Below, in pieces: positions 23,301 through 29,300 of a stretch of 33,611 nt of DNA. This DNA is from Cruorifilaria tuberocauda. Taxonomy: Eukaryota; Nematoda; Chromadorea; Rhabditida; Onchocercidae. Made by a program: the position numbers and the translations under genes. The stretch's first letter is position 1. Each line of letters starts with the position of its first letter. The stretch covers positions 1-33,611 of the forward strand of contig JABVXU010000580.1 in assembly GCA_013365365.1 (NCBI GenBank). Reading direction: 5' to 3'. Under the pieces are notes generated by a model. The model was given only the letters and a program-made list of their open reading frames with translations. It searched no databases and was not told where the DNA came from.

Positions 23301-26300
23301 CAAATAGCTAATCCATTAAATAGTTGCAATGATCGAGATCGTAAACGTCGTGATACCTGAAATTTTAGAATTTTAGAAATTAGGCTTTAGGATATTACAA
23401 TTTACTCAGGTAATTTACCCGATAATCAACTATTATTGAAAATTTAAATTAAACAAGTAACAGAATTGAATAATAGATTAATGAGATAAATTTAATTAAA
23501 ATTATAAATATCATTCATTCTTCGTCTGCTACAGCTTAATTTTGTTATCACTGATATGATATTTTACAATTTCGGGAAATTCCATTAAAAATTTTAATCA
23601 TTTAAAATTACAGAAAAAAAAAGGATACTTCTTCCAATATAGCTATTGTTGAATCCAAAGTTTTACTTATACAAGTTTCAGATTTAGCCTGAAATTAATC
23701 AATTTCCAGTTTAATAAATGAATGCTATGATCATTTTTATTTTACATAGCAATTTATTATATCAGATGATTTTTTCATTTTGTTCTTTCTTTTATCAACA
23801 TTGCCAGAAACAATGCTAATAGATACGAATGACTTTTAGCTTGTGGAATTTTTGAATTTAAAAATTTTCATGGATGAAATTTTTTAATGTAAATTTTAGA
23901 AGGTATTACAAAAAGACAAACTTATTGGAATTGTTTTTTTTTCTTTAAATGCAAAAACAAGCAAAGAAAAATCTGTCAACTTTATGGGATAATCAATAAA
24001 TTAAAACGAACGATTTGAGTATTTGAAATAAAATTTACTTATAAATTATCAACTTGAAATTAATGAAACAATATAAGGAAAATTTGAACAAAAGAAAAAA
24101 GTGGAACATTTATGATCGACTAATTGGATTAACTCGATAAATCAAAATTGGATGTGAAGAATTGATAAAAAGTACTGATTAATAATTAATCGATAAATTG
24201 CAATCGATCAATTGATCGAATTAAACTAACCTTAATAAGGCGATCATCTGTGGCAGCTAATAAAGGATATGCAATTGGAAGGCTTCCTTGTGACCTTGGC
24301 ATGAAAACATTTAAAGTTTGAACTTTTCTTGCTACTGTAAGCCTTACTCGTTGTGAAACTGATGCAGCTTTAAGTAATGCTTGCCTTACAATTACGTGTG
24401 ATTCGCCGTATAGTACCACATCATTAGCCTGTTAATAATTTACTTCATGTATAAACTTCAGGAAATTATACTTGAGAAGTGAAGCATGAACTTGACTGGA
24501 CGTGAAAATGAAAATGAAACGGAATGCTTTTTTTTTTCCAAAACTAGGATTATCCTTTGGTCGAGAGTAACTTACCTGTAATAATTCATCACCTGAGCGA
24601 AGAGCATTCGAGAAAGCAGCTGGTCCACCGGGCCTAAGTGAATCAATGTAATGATGTGGACAAAGTTGAGCACCGTTTAAAATATCCACTGTACCTTCAA
24701 GCGAAATACCTAAACCGCCATCATCACACTTATCCGGTATCAAATCCACGCTGACCACTTCAAATTCAGAACCGAGACGATGTTTCCAATAGGCTACTAC
24801 ATCACGTAACGTACGCTGAGCATCTACCTCTTGAATTGCCGCTTCCTTTAAAAAAACATTAATGAATTATTTAAATTATATGGAACTTACAGCACTGACA
24901 ATAAGATAACTTAAATTTAAGCTCATTTTTAGGATTTGCAACAAAAACTTTTAATTTGGAATTATTCTTTCTAGAAAGTTAGGTCTAAAAAAGCCTAGTA
25001 GATCTGAATAAGATAATAACAAGTCAGCTTATATGATGCTAACAAAACTTTTAACATTATATGTCTATGAGTAATTGAAATCCTTCTATTTTTTTTTTTT
25101 TGTATATTTACATTTTCCTTTTGTTAAATCATTTTTTAACTTTTAAATTTATCTTTTTGAAATTTTAATTAATCAGGAATTAATTTGAAATTGTTTAGAT
25201 GATCATTAACTTCATTATAGACAACTTTAGAACAAAACGGTTAAGCAATAGTAAATAGTAGTAAACAGTATTAATCAATAATTAATGAAAGACAAAAGAG
25301 TTACCTGTTTTTGAAGCATTTTAAGGCATTCAGCTTGCAATGAGTCAGGTAGAAAACGAATTAATTTCAGTTTAACTCTTGTTCCACCAGTAACTAATGT
25401 TCGTATTGCTTCACTATGACTTAAACCTTCCAATGATTTACCATTTACCTGTAAAAAAGAATTGAGTGAAAATCGTTTTTCCGATGAAACTGATCAAGCA
25501 TTGATAGCTTCTCTTAACAGTATCTTCATTATAGTGATAACATGTTAGAATTACAAATGATAAGATTAATTAATTAAAAAATTCCAACGCTCTTCAATTA
25601 ATGCAATGATAATTATCCAATAAAAAATTATATTTTAATTTTTATTTTTGCTAAATTACCAAAATGAAATTATCAAATTAAAATATAAACTCTGATCTTA
25701 TCTTCTTCAAAAAACAAAAAAGGAAAAAGTTAAAAATTTCAAAAAATGCCTTTGGGCTTTTTCATCAGAAACAAAATTCATCTTTCTTTTTTTTCGTTTT
25801 TTCAAGAAAAGCAAAAGTTGAAAGGATTGAAATAAAAAAAAAAAAAAAAACAAAAACATATAAATCGTTTGCTAAAATTTCAAAAGAAATATGTCAATTC
25901 TTTTTTTTTTCTTTTTTTGCTTATTTGTTTAGCTAAAAAATAAACTGATAAAGTGATTATGAATTTTTATGAATTCTTTACAGAGTGAAAAAGCGAAGAG
26001 ATATTTGAGAGTGAAGATGAAGCATATATTAATGCTTTTATGGTTGAAGAATGGAATAAATTTCAATATAAGCATTGCTAATTAATCAATCAATCAATGA
26101 CAAAAACGAAGAAAGGAATGTTTATTTGATTGCTATTTAAAATCATTTAAATCAGAAGCTAATATGAAAAAGCAATAAATTATTTCTTTCTCACTCATAT
26201 AATATAAAATAGAAGCAAATTTAAAAATTATAAAAGCAAAAATTAACGAATTCAATAAATTCCATTGATTATATAAGCTTGAAAAACTAAATTTTTCAAA

Positions 26301-29300
26301 TTATAAAAACAAAAATTAACAGATTTAACAAATTCCGCTTGAGTTTGAAAAACTAAACTTTTCGAATTTTTTACTCAAAAAAAATTTTTAAAGTTATTTA
26401 CTACTAATCATTTTGATAAAATAGGAATAATATCATGAAGTTTCTTTTTTTCCATCTGTTTGTTCATTTTTTAATAATTTATATTTCAGCTTCAGAAAAG
26501 AATTGAAATTATTATCAGTAACGATAAAAAAAAGTCAAAAAGGAATAAGTAAATATGTAATAAATTTATTTTGAAATAAAAAAATTGGAAAAAAATTAGT
26601 TTTTCTTTTTTTGAAAAAGCAAGCTTAAAATTAAGTAAACTTGCATTTTTGCTAATTTAATTTTTTTTTTTTTTGATAGATGTAAAAGATATTAGCAGTG
26701 ATTTTTGTCTTAATGTTAGCTTAATTTTTGTGATAAGGTTTTTTGATAAAATTTGATGAATTTTTTTGAATTTAATAGAATTTTTGATGAGGAAAAGTTT
26801 CAGTTAGTTGTAAATTAATTAGATGAGAAATAATTAATTCAAATGATAAAACAAAAGAGGTAAAGAGAATAAAATACCTCAAAAATCAGATCATTTAATT
26901 GGATTTTTCTCGAATAAAAAGCACTGGAATCAGGCACCAACGATTTCACGAAAACACCGTTTATCTCTTCTGAAATAATTTCATGAAAAAAAACAAAAAA
27001 CAATGTTAAATATTTGAATTCTATTAATGTATTTCGATATTAAATTTAATTACTTCAATTAATTTCAATTATTTTAATTATAATGATTATTTAAAAAAAA
27101 GAAACCAATGTAAAATGTTTGAATTCCGTTGATATATTTCAATATTAAATTTAATTATTTAATTACAACGATTATTTCAATTTAGTTTTATTACAATTCA
27201 ATTTAATTAATTTATTTACAATCATCGTATGCTTTCAGGGAAAAGTTAACGATAATGATTTTAAAATATTTTCATAGCAATAAAAATTAGCAATGAAAAA
27301 TGATAATTAGAAATGATAATTAGAAATAATAATCAGAAATGATAAAAAAGAAATGATAATAAAAAATGATAATTCATTGGATAAGTATATGTGATGAACG
27401 AATAAATATATTTTTTTTTAAAGAAAAACATAATAATTTTAAAATATTGGAAATGAATTTAAAATATGAAATGAATTTGCTTCTTTTCATTTCAGATTAT
27501 AATTTTATAAGATATAAACAAAAAAAATATATCACAGATATTATAAGCAGACAAGCTTTTTAATAAGCTAACAGCTTAACTGATAACCTTGTGCTTCGTA
27601 GAAAAAATCATTAAGAGGGAAGATTGAAAGTTTGATTTTCTGTTTCTTTTTCATAATCTAAAGATCAGAATAAATTTCAAATAAACTTCTCAGTTTTGGA
27701 TGATAAAAATTTTTTTATGCTAACACTAACAGTGCAAATATTCCAAATTATTGATTGAATTAAAAGCATCCTATATTCTCAAATATTGTGTAGATTTCAG
27801 AAAAAAAAGCCTAATAATGGATGATAATTTAATTTTGTAATATATCTAAAAAAAATGGAAAAAATTGATTAAATGATTAGATTAAAATTTTTTTTTTGAT
27901 ATCATTAAATGATTAGAAATTTTTCTATTATCGAATGAAAATTATGAAAATTGAATAAATAAATGTAACTTATATTTTTCTATATAATCTTTGAAATTAT
28001 TTCTATTAAAAAAAAAATTTCAATCAGTTTGAATAAAAAAAATTAAAATTGAAAAGTTCAATATCACTCTCTTTACTCATATATTGATTGATTGAATATT
28101 ATAAGACAAGTATTATATTGATTGATTAAATATTATAAAATAAGTATCATACTGATTGATTGAATATTATAAGACAAGTATTATATTGATTGATTAAACA
28201 TTATAAAACAAATATCATATTGATCGATCAAATATCATGAAATAAATATCATATTGATTGATTAAATATCACAAATAAACAAATATATCATTAATGCTTG
28301 ATAGAGCTAACAAAGGCTAGTAATGCAATAGAAACACATTCCTATCATTGGCATTAGGCATTTCTTAAAAACACATATATCATTTTACAAGCCTAGGCCA
28401 AGCATAACAAATACTTCCTTCATTTAAAGAGCTTTGATGTGATATTGGTCATTTTTATCAATTTTTTCTTTCTTGCTTGCAAATTAAGCTTCAGACTTTT
28501 CTGGAAAGGAATAAATCCTACTGAATAACACATCCGATATTGCTATTTCACACTCCATTACAAACTTGATAATGTTAAGTTAGGGAAAGGAAAAATTGAA
28601 ATTTGGAAATAAACGATAGCTGCTGGATTATGTTTCTCAACATTGAAATTTCAAGCATTTCAAGTTGATGTTAAAAATTAATTTCTTTTTTTTTTTTGGA
28701 AAAATTTTTAATCTAATCAATTCTTTGCTTCTTATCTGAAGTGATAATGCTAATAATCAGTGGTAAATAAGCTTGTTATAATTATTCGGAGAAGAAAAAA
28801 AAAAGATATTTGAAATTTATTAGGTAAATTAAAATTTTGCTATCAAAATATTTAACTGATAATATCAAAATAAACTATTTAAAAATTGTATTTTGATTAT
28901 TTTGCAATTTAAAATATACTTTATGAATATTTAGTATAAAGTATAAAGTATAGCATACTATTATGCATTTCATTATTTTTATGTTTAATTATATTTGATA
29001 GGATAAAGCTTTAAAAACATTAAGCTTATATGCGAAAGTGTACACAATAAATTAATTTAATTTATTTATAGCTTCAATTATTTGAATTTAACTTCCTTAT
29101 TACTATATAACTCATTTCAATCGATTTCAGGTTTGACATTACAAACTTGAAATCTTAGGTTAAAATTAAATAGAAATGAAGAATAAAAAAAATACACGCT
29201 GTTGGAGTAATCAATATTAAATAAGTTTATTTATTACACTTCCAAAATCTTGCATCATTTTTAATCAAACTTCAATTTTAGGTTTAATTTGGTTTAAATT

